Assembly: GCA_013042255.1 (NCBI GenBank) | Contig: JABDQK010000301.1 | Span: 1-6,824, forward strand | Origin: Flavobacteriaceae bacterium | Lineage (GTDB): Bacteria; Bacteroidota; Bacteroidia; Flavobacteriales; Flavobacteriaceae | Length of the DNA stretch: 6,824 bases | Direction: 5' to 3' | In this document: positions 6,015-6,824 of the stretch, piece after piece | How the letters are laid out: every line of letters begins with the position of its first letter | Position numbering within the stretch: position 1 is the first letter of the stretch | Position numbers and translations under genes: made by a program | Notes under the pieces: model-generated | Told to the model about the DNA's origin: nothing | What the model saw: only the letters and a program-made list of their open reading frames with translations | The model's database searches: none

Positions 6015-6796
6015 TACAATTCATAAAATATGTCTGATATAAATACGGCAACAAAATCGATCACAAATAATAGCATAGAGGTAAATACTACGGCTGTATT
6101 CGCAGCCATGCCCACTCCTGCGGTCCCTTTTTTACTGTAATAACCCTTATAGCAACCAACAAGGCCAATGGCAAAACCAAAGAAGAACGATTTTATGGTT
6201 GCAGGAATCAAATCTCCATAAGACAGGGCATCGAAAACGGTATTAAAATAAAGCAGGAAGGAGACATTGCCTTTAAAATTCTCAACAAGTGCAGAACCAT
6301 AGAGCGCAATGGCATCGCCCAGGACTACTAAAATAGGAAGCATTAGCGTGGTGGCCAGAATTCGGGTAACTACTAAATATTTAAAGGGATTGGTTCCCGA
6401 TACTTCCATAGCGTCGATCTGTTCTGTCACTCGCATAGAGCCTAGTTCAGCCCCAATTCCGGAAGCGATCCTTCCAGCGCAAACCAATGCGGTAATCACA
6501 GGGCCCAATTCCCTCACTATTGATATCCCCACCATATTGGGCATCCATGATACTGCTCCGAACTCAAGCAGGGTAGGTCTTGATTGCAGGGTGAGCACCA
6601 AACCAATTATAAATCCAGTGACCAGCACCAGCACAAGGGAGCGGTTGCCCATGTTATAACACTGCCTAAGAAATTCCCTGTATTCAAAAGGAGGCCTGAA
6701 ACACACTTTAAAAAAACGTGCTGCAAAATAGGATAGCTCACCTATCTCCTTGAAAAAATTCTGTAACTGTGCTGTTGCTTTAAATGTCCTTGTCAT
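6014..6796 (-). CDS. mlaE: MlaE-type ABC transporter permease
   Basis: A 260-residue inner membrane protein, first gene of the operon. It begins with an amphipathic N-terminal region (about 1-45), followed by hydrophobic segments near 53-72, 88-110, 143-170, 200-220 and 233-258. The family hallmark lies at 95-133: RELGP, then AGR, then AELGSMRVTEQIDAMEV, the cytosolic coupling region that contacts the ATPase. Length and motifs match the MlaE/TGD1 family, which with MlaF and MlaD moves phospholipids between membranes and maintains outer membrane asymmetry. Only 28 bp of upstream sequence is in the window, with no convincing promoter; the transcript probably starts outside. No Shine-Dalgarno sequence is clear before the ATG. 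Confidence 0.95.
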   Translation of the reverse strand: MTRTFKATAQLQNFFKEIGELSYFAARFFKVCFRPPFEYREFLRQCYNMGNRSLVLVLVTGFIIGLVLTLQSRPTLLEFGAVSWMPNMVGISIVRELGPVITALVCAGRIASGIGAELGSMRVTEQIDAMEVSGTNPFKYLVVTRILATTLMLPILVVLGDAIALYGSALVENFKGNVSFLLYFNTVFDALSYGDLIPATIKSFFFGFAIGLVGCYKGYYSKKGTAGVGMAANTAVVFTSMLLFVIDFVAVFISDIFYEL

Positions 6797-6824
6797 AACT
6801 ACAGCTAGTTAAATTAGGGTACTA

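Noticed and set aside
6797..6824. Promoter for the lipid transport operon at the window edge
   Set aside because: Only 28 bp are available; the best -7-like match on the minus strand (TAATTTAA) has two mismatches and the -33 position is outside the window.

Overview
The window looks like a chromosomal segment from a member of the Bacteroidota, most likely a flavobacterium. The evidence is the AT-rich intergenic DNA, promoter-like pairs resembling the Bacteroidota -33/-7 pattern (TTTG / TAnnTTTG), weak or absent Shine-Dalgarno sequences, a Bacteroidota-type receiver-CRP regulator, and a compact MlaE-MlaF-MlaD operon whose MCE protein has the 'GKGT...DT' tail. No rRNA, tRNA, CRISPR array, transposase or other mobile element is visible.

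Left part (1-3182, + strand): a two-component system. The 5'-truncated histidine kinase carries LOV - GAF - coiled coil - PAS - HisKA - HATPase. The LOV domain keeps the photoactive cysteine, so the kinase is probably a blue-light sensor. Just 24 bp downstream lies its likely partner, a receiver domain fused to a CRP/FNR-type effector domain and helix-turn-helix.

Middle part (3183-4253): two small + strand genes, each behind its own intergenic region. One encodes a Tyr/Arg-rich lipoprotein and the other an 84-residue acidic, probably helical cytoplasmic protein. Upstream of each is an FNR-like dyad (TGAT-N4-ATCA), followed immediately by TTTA and, after exactly 19 bp, a -7-like element. By eye these are the only two TGAT-N4-ATCA sites in the window. 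The recognition helix of the adjacent REC-CRP protein has FNR-like features, so I infer that the light-sensing pair may control these two genes. This is the most interesting hypothesis in the window.

Right part (4254-6796, - strand): an ABC-type lipid transport operon in the order permease (MlaE), ATPase (MlaF), MCE substrate-binding protein (MlaD). The genes overlap by 1 bp or are separated by 3 bp. The MlaD tail contains a regular 48-residue repeat. The operon converges on the small gene at 3936-4190 and appears functionally unrelated to the signalling block.
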